Of a DNA stretch of 64,000 nt, positions 1 through 11,777 are shown in pieces. The notes beneath the pieces were generated by a model, which did not search any database, was not told the DNA's origin, and saw only the letters and a program-made list of their open reading frames with translations. The translations under genes and the position numbers were made by a program. The DNA comes from Phocoena phocoena (taxonomy: Eukaryota > Chordata > Mammalia > Artiodactyla > Phocoenidae), in NCBI RefSeq assembly GCF_963924675.1, contig NC_089232.1, positions 42,530,522-42,594,521 of the forward strand, written 5' to 3'. Position 1 is the first letter of the stretch, and every line of letters begins with the position of its first letter.

Positions 1-136
1 AATAAATACTGGCGGCCTCTGGAAATAGATCAAGTGCTGAGTGGCGTAAGGTATCCTATGCTGAAGTCAAAGAACTTGGAAATGATGGCTGTAGAATCTC
101 TCCTAGTTTGTCTGAGTCATACTTCATACCTTGATA

Positions 137-600
137 CTATTTTAAACATTCCCCCTCAACTTTTTTATTTGCCAATACACCTTGCTTTAATTGGAAATAT
201 TTAGGTACTTTTGGTCCCTGCTGTGTTTCACTCCATTTGCAGAGGGAAAGCCATCCGACAGCCAGAAAACACTTTGCTTTAACGCACCATCTGCAGCTTA
301 CAGCTGGGCACTGCTGGTTGTTTTGATCTGTAACAATGCTAGCTGTAGAATGGAACCAAGGAATACAGTCTAAAAGGTCGTTTGGTTCTGGATCTTTTCC
401 TCCAACTGTGAGTTCAGAACACAAGTCTATGTAAGGGTTAGAACAACCATTTGCAGTTTTTATTTTACCATCATTTACCACCCCAAATTATCTAAGGTGA
501 GGAGCTCCTGTAAACGTTTTCCATTTTTATCTTCAGCTAGAAAGTTTTGCCTTCCAAAAGCAAGTTTTAAGAATACTAGCAACTAGTTGTTGTGTTGGAG
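137..600 (-). pseudogene. coding-like fragment of unknown origin, frameshifted
   Basis: On the minus strand there is a 114-codon open stretch (137-481) that opens only with GTG, not ATG. Just upstream, in another frame (about 482-585), another stop-free stretch encodes residues such as FGRQNFLAEDKNGKRLQELL and ends at a TAA a few bases from where the downstream frame opens. A single indel near 480-490 would join the two, which is the pattern of a decayed coding sequence. The downstream part is rich in Cys and Trp and has no transmembrane run or signal peptide that I can see. I do not recognise the protein. No intron signals or poly(A) tract were identified, so it could be a processed pseudogene, a relic exon or a chance open frame. 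It lies directly beside an LTR but does not read like retroviral gag. Confidence 0.3.
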
Positions 601-644
601 TTCTAAACGTTACTGTGTAGCAACGGAAATTATAGCATTTGGTA

Positions 645-1073
645 TGTGGAAATAAACAAAACCCACCCAAATGAGGACAAAGGATATTTATTCAGAGCTT
701 GCTATAGCAAAGGATTCAACTACCATCCATTGTTTTGGCAAAGACTCAGAGTTAGGCAGGGTAGTGGAAAAGATTTACAGTAAAAAAGAGAAGACTTCAG
801 GCAGGCTCTGATTAGAGGTTGTTGGCATGGGGAAGAGGGGAGGTGGGCTAGCTAGAAGTGGGATATGCTATGTAACTGGGTTGAGGAACTTATTTTACTT
901 TCTCTGGTTGGTCCTAAGTTGGACAAAAGTGGAAGTGGGAAAAATAGGGAAGCTGGCAATGACCTAGTCTTGACCTTTCTGGGATGATTGCTGCAGAGGT
1001 TGCGGGTCGGAGTTCTATTGGCATACATTCGTTTATGGTCTAGCCATTTTCCGTTTGTATATTCAGTATCTCA
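645..1073 (-). mobile_element. solo LTR of an ERV1-like family (copy 1 of 3)
   Basis: This segment aligns along its length with the LTR at 30015-30470 and, in reverse, with 40270-40738. Shared blocks include CAGAGCTTGCTATAGCAA near 695 and TTTGTATATTCAGTATCTCA at its right end. It starts TG and ends CA. Read on the minus strand, an AATAAA lies close to the 3' end (about 690), as expected of an LTR poly(A) signal. The flanking tetranucleotides GGTA and GGAA could be a 4-bp TSD with one change. No retroviral internal sequence adjoins either side, so it is a solo LTR. Family not assigned. Confidence 0.7.
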
Positions 1074-1084
1074 GGAATCCAGGA

Positions 1085-1290
1085 ATCACAAAAACCTAGA
1101 TTTGCATGTTGACTCTGTTATTAACTGTGTAATCTTGGGTGAAGTATTGCTCTCCAAGCTTTAGTTTCATCCACATATGAAATTAAAATTGTAATACTCA
1201 TGTTGTAGGGTTATTGTGAGGGAAAATTGAAATTTAAAAAGAAATCACTATATGCTTCAAACATAGTAATCGGTCAATCAATCAAAGCTC
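1085..1290 (+). mobile_element. MIR SINE fragment
   Basis: The order of motifs matches MIR in sense: ACTCTGTTATTAACTGTGTA, then ATCTTGGGTGAAGT, a 'TTTAGTTTCATC' block, 'TGTAGGGTTATTGTGAGG', and a tail with AATCAATCAA. It is strongly diverged, as expected of a family older than the placental radiation. Confidence 0.75.
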
Positions 1291-2105
1291 TTGTTGCTAT
1301 TGCCATGCTAAAATGTCCTTTTAAAAGTTCATTTTGAGCAACTTCAGTAAGACGATTCTCCTTTTCAAGTTACTGCACTTGAAAGCAGGTTGTCTCTAAA
1401 GTATTCACAAAATTATGGATATAGATAACATAACCTTGAACATGCCTCCCCTCCCAGCCTTTTCATATCCCTTCTCTGAACCACTCAGATATTAGGAATG
1501 AAACCACCTCTTCTTTCTTTGAGGAATTTAAGTGAAACTCCTACGTCTTCCTCATTCTATTTTAGTTCTAGTAGTCTGGTTTACATTCAACTCATTTCAT
1601 TAATCTTTCCACAGAGAACTTTATAGAGAACTCTTATTTTGTTTTATAGCTGCAGTTCATTCTTCTGTGATTTATTAATGTCTGAATATGAAAGTTACAA
1701 AATAAATAAACAATTTCAAATTATATTGGCACTATAAATATTTTTGCTTACTATGGAAACCATGTGCTATGATTATATTGATTTATGGTTCAATTACTCT
1801 TACTCAATGAAAAATGAGCCATGTCAAGTTCAAATAAATTTTTCTTCTTTTACACTTCCCCAATAGATTTTAGCATATTCTCAATTTTTTCCAAGCTCTC
1901 AATTGTACAAATTTCTCTATAGAATATTATTTTCCCACGCAGAGATTTCTCTTCCTGAATCCTCTATCCTCTGCCAATTCTGGGCTCGTGTAGCCTAAGC
2001 CTAGTTATTATCCTTGGGTAACTCTCTTCTCACTGTTCTCCTATGTGGTGTTTTTAGCTGCTTTTCTATTATGCTTTCTTCCTTGGTTTGTATCCCAGAG
2101 TATGC
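1291..2105. other. unannotated AT-rich sequence
   Basis: No open frame of note, no recognised repeat and no tRNA-like structure were seen. The last ~100 bases may belong to the same old HAL1/L1 copy that resumes after the L1 insertion at 5279. Confidence 0.4.
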
Positions 2106-2643
2106 AAAAGGTGTTGGAGAGATGGCTTTCAGTTTTTCACAATTGAGTATGACGTTAGCTGTGGATTTGTCATATATGGCCTTTATTATGTTAAGGTACA
2201 TTCTTTCTATACCAATTTTATTGAGAGCTTTTATCATAAATGGGTGTTGAATCCTGTCAAATGCTTTTTCTGCATCTAGCGAAATGATCATTTACTTTTA
2301 ATCTTTTATTTTGTTAATATAGTGTATCATGTTAATTGATATGTGGATGTTGGATCATCCTTGCATCTCTAGAATAAATTCCACTTGATCATGGTGTGTG
2401 ATCTTTTTAAAGTATTGTTTTATTTGGTTTGCTAACATTTTGTTGAGGATTTTTGCGTCTATGTTCATCAGAGGGATTGGCCTATAATTTTCTTCTCTGG
2501 GTAGTGTCCTTGTCTGGTTTTGGTATCAGGGTAATGCTGGCCTCATAAAATGAGTTTGGAAGTGTTCTTTACTCTTGAATTCTTTGGAATAGTTCGAGAA
2601 AGATAGGTATTGAATGTTTGGTAGAATTCACCAGTGAAGCTAT

Positions 2644-2864
2644 CTAGACTTTTTTTTTTTTTTTTTTTTTTTGCTGTACTTGGGCCTCTCACTGTTGTGG
2701 CCTCTCCCGTTGCGGAGCACAGGCTCCGGACGCGCAGGCTCAGCGGCCATGGCTCACGGGCCCAGCCGCTCCGCGGCATGTGGGATCTTCCCGGACCGGG
2801 GCACGAACCCGTGTCCCCTGCATCGGCAGGCAGACTCTCAACCACTGCGCCACCAGGGAAGCCC
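2644..2864 (-). mobile_element. CHR-type tRNA-derived SINE (GGGCTTCCC form)
   Basis: Antisense copy: a T-run of about 21 at 2650 is the poly(A) tail, and the body ends GGGAAGCCC at 2863, the reverse complement of the SINE start. Read in sense it has an A-box-like TGGCGCAGTGG and a B-box-like GGTTCGTGCCC, the pol III promoter inherited from a tRNA. CTAGACTT flanks both ends as TSD. It is little diverged, so it is younger than its L1 host. Confidence 0.92.
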
Positions 2865-4439
2865 TAGACTTTGGTTTTTGGGAGCTTTTGATTACTGTTT
2901 CAATCTCCTTACTAGTTATTGGCCTATTCAGATTTTCTGTTTCTTCATGATTCAGTCCTGGAAGGTTGTATGATTCTAAGAATTTATCCATTTTTCTTCT
3001 AGGTTGTCCAATTTGTTGGCATATAGCTGTTCATAATATTCTCTTATAATCCTTTGTATTTCTGTAGTATCCATTGCTATTTCTTTTTTGTTTATTATTT
3101 TATTTATCAGTCCTCTCTCATTTTTTAGTGAATCTAGCTAAAGGTTTACAAGGATGCCCACTCTGCCCACTCTTACTCAACATACTATTGGAGGCCCTAG
3201 CCAGAACAATGAGGAAAGAAAAAGAAATAAAAGGCATTCAAATTGGAAAAGAAGAATTAAAACTGTCACTATTTATGGATGACATAACTTTATTTATAAA
3301 AACCCTAAAAATGCCACCAAAAAACTTTTAGATACAATGAACAAATGTAGTGAAGTTTCAGGGTGCAAAATCAATATACAAAAATCTGTTGCATTTCTAT
3401 ACACTAATAACGAACTAGCAGAAAGAGAAATTAAGAGAACAATCCCAATTACAATCACAACAAAAGAATAAAATACCTAGTAATAAATTTAACCAAGGAG
3501 GTAAAAGATCTATACACTGCAAACTATAAGACATTGTTGAAATAAATTAAAGATGACACAAAGAAATGGAAAGATATTCCATGATCATGAATTGGAAGAA
3601 TTAACATTGTTAAAATGTACATGTTACCTAAAGCAATCTTCAGGTTCAATGTGCTCCCTATCAAAATATGAATAACATTTTTCACAGAAATAGAACAAAG
3701 AAATTCTGAAATTAATACGGAACCACATAAGACCCCAAGTAGCCAAAATAATTCTAAGAAAAAAGAACAAAGATGGAGGTATCATGCTCCCTGATTTCAA
3801 ATTATTACAAAGCATCATGTATTAGCAGTAATCAAAACAGTATGATACTGGCAGAAAAACAGACATATAGATCAATGGAACAGTATTTGAGAGCCCACAA
3901 ATAAACCCACACATATATGGACAATTATATGACAAAGGAGCAAAGAACATACAGTAGAGAAAGTATAATCTTTTCAATAAATGGTATTGGGAAAACTGGA
4001 CAGTCATATGTCAAAGAATGAAACTAGACCACTCTATCACAGAAATATACACAAAAACCACCTCAAAGTGGTTAGGGACTTGAATGCAAGACCTGAAACC
4101 ATAAAACTCCTAGAAGAAAATATAGGCAGTACTCTTTGACATTGGTCTTAGTAATATCTTTCTAGATATGTCTTCTCAGACAAGGGAAACAAAAGCAAAG
4201 ATAAATAAATGGTACTACATCAAACTAAAAAGCTTTGACACAGTAAAGGAAACCATCAGCAAAATGAAAAAAAACAGCCTACTGAATGGGAGAAGATATT
4301 TGCAACTCATATATCCAATAATGTATTGATATTCCTAATATATAAAGAACTTATACAACTTAACAAAAAAAAAACCCAAACAGCCCAATTAAAAAATGGG
4401 CAGAAGATCTGAACACATTTTTCCAAAGAAGACATACAG

Positions 4440-4886
4440 ATGACCAATAGGCACATTAAAGAATGTTCAACATCACTAATTATTAAAGAAATGCAAATCA
4501 AAACTACAATGATATATTACCTCATGCCCCTTAGAATGGCTGTTATCAAAAAAAGGCAAGAAATAACAAGTGTCGGCAAGGATATGGAGAAAAGAAAACT
4601 CTCATACACTGTTGATGGTAATGTAATTGGTGCAGCCACTAAGGAAAACAGTATGGAGATTCCTCAAAAAAATAAGAATAGAGCTACCATACCATCCAAC
4701 TATTACACTCTGGGTGTTTATCCAAAAAATACAAAAACACTAATTCAAAAAGATATATGTACCCCTGTGTTCATTGCAGCATTATTTACAATAGCCAAGA
4801 TATGGAAACAACTTAAGTGCCCATCAACTGACAAATGGATGAAGAAGATGTGGCATATGTATACAATGGAATACTGCTCAGTTTAA
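4440..4886 (+). pseudogene. L1 ORF2 C-terminal remnant
   Basis: A 148-codon open stretch reading [20 protein letters not shown] near its start and [20 protein letters not shown] near its end is the C-terminal region of L1 ORF2p, downstream of the reverse transcriptase. It is part of the L1 described at 2106-5278 and follows several frameshifted pieces of the same protein. RT motifs lie upstream (about 3150-3310) in a different frame, with the catalytic FADD box changed to FMDD. It cannot encode an active protein. Confidence 0.8.
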
Positions 4887-5278
4887 AAAAAAAATGAAAT
4901 CTTGCCATTTGCAACAACATGGATGGATTTTGAGAATATTATGCTAAGTGAAATAAGTCAGATGGTGAAAGGCAAATACCACATTATTTCACTCATAAGT
5001 GGAATATAAAAACAAAATAAATGAGCAAGCCAAACATAAAACAAACACATAGATACAAAAAAACAGAGTAATGGTTACCAGAGGGGATGGGGGGTGAGGG
5101 TATGGGCAAAATGGGGATCAACTGTATGGTGATGAGCAGAATCTAAACCTTTGGTGGTGAGCACACTGTAATGTATACAGAAGCTGAAATATAACACTGT
5201 ACAGTGAAACTTGTATAATATTATAAACCAATAAAACAAATTTTTTAAATAACAAAAATAAACTAATATAAAAAGGTG

Positions 5279-5700
5279 ACCTTGCATGTCTGAAAATATT
5301 TTAATGTTGTCATTGCACTTAGTTGTGATTTTTAATGAATATGAGGATGAGTGGAAACTTTAGGATGACAACAATTTAATTCAGCAACTGGAAAGCATTC
5401 AGGATTGTACCTTTCAATATCAGATATTGCTAATGAAAAGTTTGATGACAGTTGATTCTTGTTTTTCCTCTCCCACTTTCCCCTACCCTAGGAAACATGT
5501 AGGCTTTTCTCTTTATAATATAGATTTTCCTCCATTTCACTTTTCATATACACTTGGAGGGTCCTTTCAAACTGAAGATGTGTTTCCTTTTTCAGTTTTG
5601 AGAGACTTTCTTCTATTATTTCTTTGATTGTTCCATCCCTGTCTGGTTTCCCATTTTTCTTCATGAAACTATTTTCAGTCACATTTTTTCACTCTTTTGA
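5279..5700 (-). mobile_element. ancient L1/HAL1 ORF1-region fragment
   Basis: Minus strand encodes a 64-codon stretch (5488-5682) with EIIEESLSKLKKETHLQFER, resembling the coiled-coil/early region of ORF1 in old L1M/HAL1 elements. Near 5285 the block TGCATGTCTGAAAAT matches the antisense of the HAL1 block before 'CAAGGTCACC'. The younger L1 at 2106-5278 appears to have inserted in this copy. Confidence 0.5.
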
Positions 5701-5718
5701 TTGATCACTAGACCAGAG

Positions 5719-6385
5719 GTTTGCAAAACATTTTATGTCAAGTGCCAGATAGTAAATACTTCAGGCTTTGTTAGTGAGTGGCAACATCAAGGATATTGTG
5801 TGGAGCTTACATAATAAGAGAGAAGCTCTGGCTCTGCCCCCTCCCATTTGCCTGTGATAGATCCCATTAAATGATAGGCATGCTTTGCACTCAGTTGCTA
5901 CTGGATACACTTTTGGGATGAAGCACAAAGAGCCACTATTCAGAGAGGGAGGAATGTGATGGATGAGGTAAGTGAGGGTGGAGCAGGAAGCCACCTGAGT
6001 TTCATTCACTGCCTCAGTGATACCTAATCCAAGTGTGCCCTTCTCTTCCTTAGGAGAGCCCAGCTATCTCAACTTGGGAAGCTGGCTGGAGATGAGGAAA
6101 TTTGCTGATTCTCTGAGTCCCTAACTGAAATTCCACCATTTGGTGCTTAGTAGTTGCCAACTACAGTGTCCCCCATACGCAGGGGGTGACCAGTCCAAAG
6201 TTTGAGCACTGTTGTGCTTGCTAGCTAGGGATGAAGGCAGGAGCTGGAAGTGGAGTAGGAATGGGAGCAGAGGGAGATGCCCTGGCTTGGTTTCTGGGAC
6301 TCAGAGTGCTAACCGCCTTGAACAGTGTTCAGAGGCAAACTGAAAATGGCAGTAGGCCGTAGTTTGCCACCCCCTGCACCAAACT
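5719..6385. mobile_element. hAT-like nonautonomous DNA transposon relic, with unrelated middle
   Basis: The left end reads GCCAGATAGTAAATACTTCAG, the hallmark of a common mammalian MITE-like family, and the right end near 6345-6375 reads GGCAGTAGGCCGTAGTTTGC plus CACCCC, the expected opposite terminus. The ~500 bp between does not match the short nonautonomous form, so it may be a longer relative or hold an insertion. Compare the more complete copy at 9755-9975. Confidence 0.45.
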
Positions 6386-8330
6386 TTCATTTTCTTCCTC
6401 GTATGTACAATTTCTTTGTCAGGTTCTGGAAGAATTTCTTTTTTATATTTATTTGCCCTTTATTCAGCTTTCTAGTTCCAGTTGCAATTACGTTTCCAAG
6501 ATTACTTTTCTTATTCTGAAACTGTTATTTGTTTTTTGATGCTTATTTGGGATTTATGAATTATCTGTCTTCACGAGTCTCTCTAATAGCTTTCATGTGT
6601 CTAGGATTGTCAGATTATTAAAAAATAAGAATAAATGAAGAAAAGTTTTAAAAATACAGAATACCCAGCATTGCATGGGACATACTTATACTAAAAAACA
6701 AAACAAATAAACAAAAAAACTTGTTTATTTGAAATTAAATTTAACTGGACATTCAATATTTTATCTGGTAACCCTTCTTCTGACCCTGAGATACTTCACT
6801 TTACTTTATACCTTCAAGAAATTTATTGAAATATCTTGTTCACTGAAAGCTCTCTTGAGGTTGCCTTTATTTTTGTAGGTTTATGTTTTATTTTTATCCC
6901 TTATTACCCTTTAAATGAAATTCAGGGAAAGAGAAAAATAAATGTGTTTGTGTAGACTTTAATGTTAAAATAGAAATGCTTGCAAACCACCCCCCAAAGT
7001 ACTGAGTGGGACTATTCACACTACAAATATTTTTTAAATGTTTAAAATTTTCATAAGTTTTAATAATCACTTTGTGATTTTGACAGTATTATGTACCCAA
7101 AGTCTAAATCATCTACTTAATTTACTTAAAAGAATAGATTCCATTTTGTTTTAGTCTTTTTCATATTTATCTTCAAGAAAGGAAGGCTGATATGGCTTTC
7201 ATCGTAATAGTGATACTTCAGGGACTGAGACCGAGTGTCTCAGGACTCAGGTATCTTCCCAGCCAAACACAGTAATTCTTACAGAAAGTATCAATAATGA
7301 CATTTCTAATGTCTTAACAAAACCAACTCAACCATTGTCTCATCATACAGATCATGAACTTTCTAGAAATCTATATAATATTTTATTTTAAGATACAAAA
7401 ATTATACTTTTTCTGAAATTTACATTTCTCATTATTAATATCAAGAGGAAAACTTTCCCCTTCCATAAAAGGAGTATATTGTAATATAGTCATCTTATTT
7501 GTATATGTGCACACTTAAACCATATATAAGAAATATTTTTACCCTATTAGAACCACGATTGATTTATTTTCTTGGTGATACCAAATGGTATCTCAAATTT
7601 GAATTTTTATTTTCAGGTTGAAAAAGAAAGCAATCTGTGACATTTGAAAACTGTTCTAGCACTCACAGCTAGGCCATGTTATTCTATTAGATATAAATAA
7701 TTTCAAATAGTACTAATCACAGACAAAGTTACTCTGAGACCAAGATAAATGAGACAAAGCAAGATCACTTCATAATTTTGTCCAAGCACAGGCAGAAACA
7801 AAGCCACTCTGCCACCCAGAAAACACCAAATGCCTCCTCTCTTGGCCAAAATGAATAACTATTACTTATTTATCAATGACAACTTTATCCTCTTTCTAAT
7901 CTTCCCTTCATATAGATAGGATTTATTGAGATAACTCATCATAGAATTGCCCCTGCTTTCTGATAGCAACCAATCTAGAGATACCATACTTCTGTAGACC
8001 GTCCCCCAAATTGCCATCTAAAGCCTAAACCCTATAATAAGTATTTTTAACACTTTCTTACCGAGACCCCACTATCCCCCATATGTGTGTTCTGTCTCAC
8101 TACAATGAATATTAAACCCAACTTGCCTAACTGCACATGTGTTCCTGGCCATCTTTGTCTAAAGTACATTGACAATTGTTATATGAAATGTTTTTAACAC
8201 ATTATATTCTGATGTAATATTCAAATAAAATTATGATATTCTGGATCCCTTTTTTTTTGTATCTGATTAAAGGCATTAGGAATCACTATATATCTTAGGT
8301 TAGATAATAAAACCTCTAAGGTAAGCAGTG
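6386..8330. other. mostly unassigned AT-rich sequence
   Basis: No gene seen. Around 6640-6780 a segment with GGGACATACTTATACTAAAA and AAATTTAACTGGACATTC resembles a dispersed mammalian repeat I know but cannot name. The rest shows no long open frame, microsatellite or recognisable repeat. Confidence 0.4.
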
Positions 8331-9748
8331 GTTGGAGTCTTCATGCTATGCTGAAGAAACAAAGAAAGTCCAGAATCTCAGTAGCTTAATAATGTTTACT
8401 ACTCTTATCCTACCTTGTAAATCAGCAAGGGGTTCTACTCAGTGTAGTGATTTAGGGACCCAGGATGTTGGCAACTCATTTTTGACACATGCTTCTGTGG
8501 TCACTAAGGTCAGGAAAATAGGACATTGTGAAATGTGCGGTGGAATGTGCGGTGGAAATGTCCACTAAATCTTCCCAGAGGTGACACTCCTTACCTATCA
8601 AGATTATGTGGCACAGTTGCATACTTAGTTTTTTTTTCTCTGAACAATTTTGTCAGACTCAGAAAACTAACTTGGAAACACCTAAACCCATTCAGAAGTT
8701 TTAAATAACACTAGGTGACTAGGTTAAAATTTTTATTTACTTTTGCTGTGAGGCTGAATTTTATTGGACTTATTGACTTATTTTCATTTTATTTGACTAA
8801 CTGCTCAAAAATTGATCAAAAGCCTTTTTTTCCCTCCTAACTCTGTAAATTCCTACCTCTCTGGATTTTCTTCTGTTCCCTTTCAATACTGCTTGAAAAC
8901 TGAGCATTTATTTTCTGAATTTACATGTGTCTGTTATTATCTTGTCAAAAGAGTCCTGTAATCACCAACTTATGATGTTTAACATACTGTTTTCCAACCT
9001 CTTCACCTAAAGCTATAAGCTCATTAGTACATTATCTATCTCTTAAGTTATTATAAGTGAGAATTTTACCAAGTGTTTTATAACTGCCTATCACTGATTA
9101 TCATCCTCCCATTCTCTAAAAACTGTTGTCTCACCAATCACCATTCCTTGTAATGGTAACATCCCATGCCTTGAACAAAGTTTTGTATCAATCAAGATAA
9201 ATTTGCTATGCTTCTGGTAATGAATTGTTCCAACATCTCAGTGGCTTAAAACAACAAAGCTTATTTCTCACTCCTTATCTTTACATATGAGCAAGGAGGC
9301 GCTGACTTTAGTGGCCATTTGGGTGCCCCAACAGTAGGAAAATATAATGTTGGGTAGTCTATACTTGTGTCTGGGAAAAAATGTCTTATTTATATTCATA
9401 TTTTCTTTGCCAACCCAAGTTACATTGCTATACCCGATTTCAAGTCAGTGAAGAAGTGAACTCCTACTGTGTGCTCAGAGGGGAAAGAATCAGAGTACTT
9501 ATGTATAGCTCAAATGACTACTACAATGGTGAAACCAATTAGTAATCAGATTCCAAACACCTGTTAGTCAAAATCCTACTAATTTTTAAGAAGGAAAGTT
9601 TAACATTCAGAGATACATAATTAAATTAAAGGAAGAAAGTTTAAGGAACAAATGAAAGAAAGCAACAAGATTAAGAAGGAAATTCAGAAACAATTCTATT
9701 TTTTTTCCAGTTTTCTTTGAAATTATATTGTCAATTCTGATGTACTAG
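8331..9748. other. unique DNA with two weak dispersed-repeat fragments
   Basis: Segments at about 8375-8480 (AATCTCAGTAGCTTAATAAT, then GGGACCCAGGATG) and 9225-9330 (ATCTCAGTGGCTTAAAACAA) look like members of one diverged, LTR-like mammalian repeat family in the same orientation. A 78-codon open frame at 8332-8568 overlaps the first and looks like chance. Nothing else was recognised. Confidence 0.35.
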
Positions 9749-9754
9749 TGCAGG

Positions 9755-9975
9755 CATCGTCAACTTCTTTTATAAAGGACCAGATAGAAAATATTTTAGT
9801 CTTTGTCAAGTGTACGGCTTCTGTCTTAACTCTTAACTCTGTATTAAAATGCAAAAACAGCCATAGACAATATGTTAATGAATAGATGTGGCTGTGTTCC
9901 AATAAAACTTTATTTACAAAACCAAATGTTATGTCAGATTTGGCCCGCAGGCAGTATTTTGCTCACCTCTATAAT
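9755..9975. mobile_element. hAT-like MITE, near-complete copy
   Basis: Runs from CAGGCATCGTCAAC through ACCAGATAGAAAATATTTTAG, then CAGCCATAGACAATATG, GTGGCTGTGTTCCAATAAAA, and ends TTTGGCCCGCAGGCAG...TTGCTCACC. This is the standard block order of a widespread nonautonomous mammalian DNA transposon with inverted ends. No 8-bp TSD survives. It has no coding capacity. Confidence 0.7.
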
Positions 9976-10380
9976 AAGAATCTGTATGCATGCATATATT
10001 TTGACAAATGTGGTGTCCACTAATAGCCAAACATAGAATAAAATCTTTAACTGAAGTATAGTTGATGTACAATATTATATGTTACAGGTGTACAGTACAG
10101 TGATTCACAGTTTTTAAAAGTTATACTCCATTTATAGTTATTATAAAATATTGACTGTATTCTTGTGCTGTATAATATACTGTTGTAGGTAATTTTATAC
10201 ATAATAGTTTGTACCTCTTAATCCCCTATTCTTATATTGCCCCTCCCCCTTCCGTCTCCCCAGTGGTAACCACTAGTTTGTTCACCGTACCTGTGAGTCC
10301 TCTTCTTTTTTGTTATATTCATTACTTTGCCATATTTTTAGATTCCACATATAAGTGATATCATATAGTATTTGTCTTTA

Positions 10381-10748
10381 TCTTGCTAATTTATTTTTTA
10401 ATATAAATTTATTTATTTATTTGTGGCTGCATTGGGTCTTTGTTGCTGTGCACGGGCTTTCTCTAGTTGTGACGAACAGGGCCTACTCTTCACAGGCTTC
10501 TCATTGCGGTGACTTCTCATTGTGGAGCACAGGCTCTGGGTTCACAGGCTTCAGTAGTTGTAGTACGTGGGCTCAGTCGTTGTGGCTTGTGGGCTCTAGA
10601 GTGCAGGCTCAGTAGTGTCACATGGGCTTAGTTGCTTCTTGGCATGTGGGATCTTCCTGGACCAGGGCTTGAACCTGTGTCCCTTGCATTGGCAGGTGGA
10701 TTTCTTAACCACTGCGTTACCAGGGAAGTCCCTGTCTTACTAATTTTA
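10381..10748 (-). mobile_element. CHR-type SINE (GGGACTTCCC form), long copy with TSD
   Basis: Antisense copy with the body 10394-10734, ending GGGAAGTCCC. It is flanked by TCTTGCTAATTT (10381) and TCTTACTAATTT (10735), a TSD with one change. The left side carries ATTTATTTATTT instead of a plain T-run, the degraded tail. It interrupts the 3'UTR of the surrounding L1. Confidence 0.9.
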
Positions 10749-10829
10749 CTTATCCAAATGCCTTCCAAGTACATCCATGTTCCTGCAAATGGCAAAATTT
10801 CATTCTTTTTTCAAAGCTGAATAGTATCC

Positions 10830-10832
<3 letters not shown>

Positions 10833-10867
<35 letters not shown>
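10833..10867. repeat. (TA)n microsatellite
   Basis: About 17 uninterrupted TA units within L1 3' sequence, probably grown from an AT-rich L1 segment. Confidence 0.95.
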
Positions 10868-10870
<3 letters not shown>

Positions 10871-11156
10871 ACATCTTCTTTCTTCTTTATCCATTCATCT
10901 ATTTATGGACACTGATGGACACTTAGGTTGCTTCCACATCTTGGCTATTGTAAATAATGCTGCTATGAACACTGGGGTGCATGTAGCATGTATCTTCTCA
11001 AATTAGTGCTTTTGTTTCTTTTGGAATTGCTGGGTCATATGGTAGTTCAATTTTTAGCTTTTTGATAAACCTCCATACTGTCTTCAGTATGGAGGCTGCG
11101 CCAATTTACATTCCCACCAACAGTGTAAGAAGGTTCTCTTTGCATTCTTGCCAACA

Positions 11157-11369
11157 ATTTTTTTTTTTTTTTTTTTTGCGGTATGTGAGCCTCTCACTGT
11201 TGTGGCCTCTCCCGTTGTGGAGCACAGGCTCCGGACGTGCAGGCCCAACGGCCATGGCTCATGGGCCCAGCCGCTTTGCAGCATGTGGGATCTTCCCAGA
11301 CCAGGGCACGAACCCGTGTCCCCTGCATCAGCAGGCGGACTCTCAACCACTGCGCCACCAGGGAAGCCC
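11157..11369 (-). mobile_element. CHR-type SINE (GGGCTTCCC form)
   Basis: Antisense copy with a T-run of about 21 at its left and GGGAAGCCC at its right. It interrupts antisense L1 sequence between 'TTGCCAACA' and the 'GATGATAGCC' block. The TSD cannot be read because both flanks are T-rich. Confidence 0.9.
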
Positions 11370-11375
11370 TATTTT

Positions 11376-11485
11376 TTAAATTAAAAAAAAAATTTTTTTT
11401 GATGATAGCCATTCTGAAATGGGTGAGGTGTTAAATTAAAAAAAAAATTTTTTTTGATGATAGCCATTCTGAAATGGGTGAGGTG
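11376..11485. repeat. perfect 55-bp tandem duplication
   Basis: 11376-11430 and 11431-11485 are identical base for base. Each unit starts TTAAATTAAAA, runs through A10 and T8, and ends GGGTGAGGTG. The identity, including homopolymer lengths, points to a recent event or an assembly duplication. Confidence 0.97.
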
Positions 11486-11777
11486 TTATCTCACTGTGCA
11501 TTTCCCTGATGATTAGCTATACTAGTGCTCCGGTGGCTTGTCTTCCACTGTAGGACCGCCAGAATGAGAAGCGCTACATGGGGCTCAGAACTCTCACTCC
11601 TGTGGGAGAACCTCTGCAGTATAATTATTTTACAGTTTGCATGTCTCTTACCTTGGGTGTATGGGACTTAATTATGTCATGAGTCTGCCTCTCCTACATG
11701 TCTCCTTGTGGTTCTTTCTTCATGCCTTCACTTGTAGAAAATCTTTTCTAATGTGTTCTGGTCTTTTTCATTGATCA

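Larger units (their letters stand above)
2106..5278 (+). mobile_element. L1 with 5' inversion (twin priming)
   Basis: From about 2115 to 3137 the + strand reads antisense L1 ORF2. The minus strand there encodes the RT start, with [20 protein letters not shown] near 2290. At about 3137 orientation flips and the + strand encodes the next part of RT ([18 protein letters not shown], then a degraded MDD catalytic box), continues through the ORF2 C-terminus and a 3'UTR, and ends in an A-rich tail near 5265. The inverted part stops where the direct part resumes, so little was lost. AAAAGGTG occurs at 2106-2113 and 5271-5278, flanking the whole unit as a short TSD. Frameshifts and stops make it dead. 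A CHR SINE sits inside the inverted part. Confidence 0.88.

Noticed and set aside
2634..2991. Overlapping open frames of 77-100 codons on both strands
   Set aside because: They are translations of the CHR SINE and its L1 host. The same peptides recur at every SINE copy (11062-11412, 16344-16619, 33874-34148, 45466-45731, 47153-47437).
10833..10867. Repeat arrays as possible CRISPR
   Set aside because: Simple dinucleotide repeats without spacers, in a mammalian genome.
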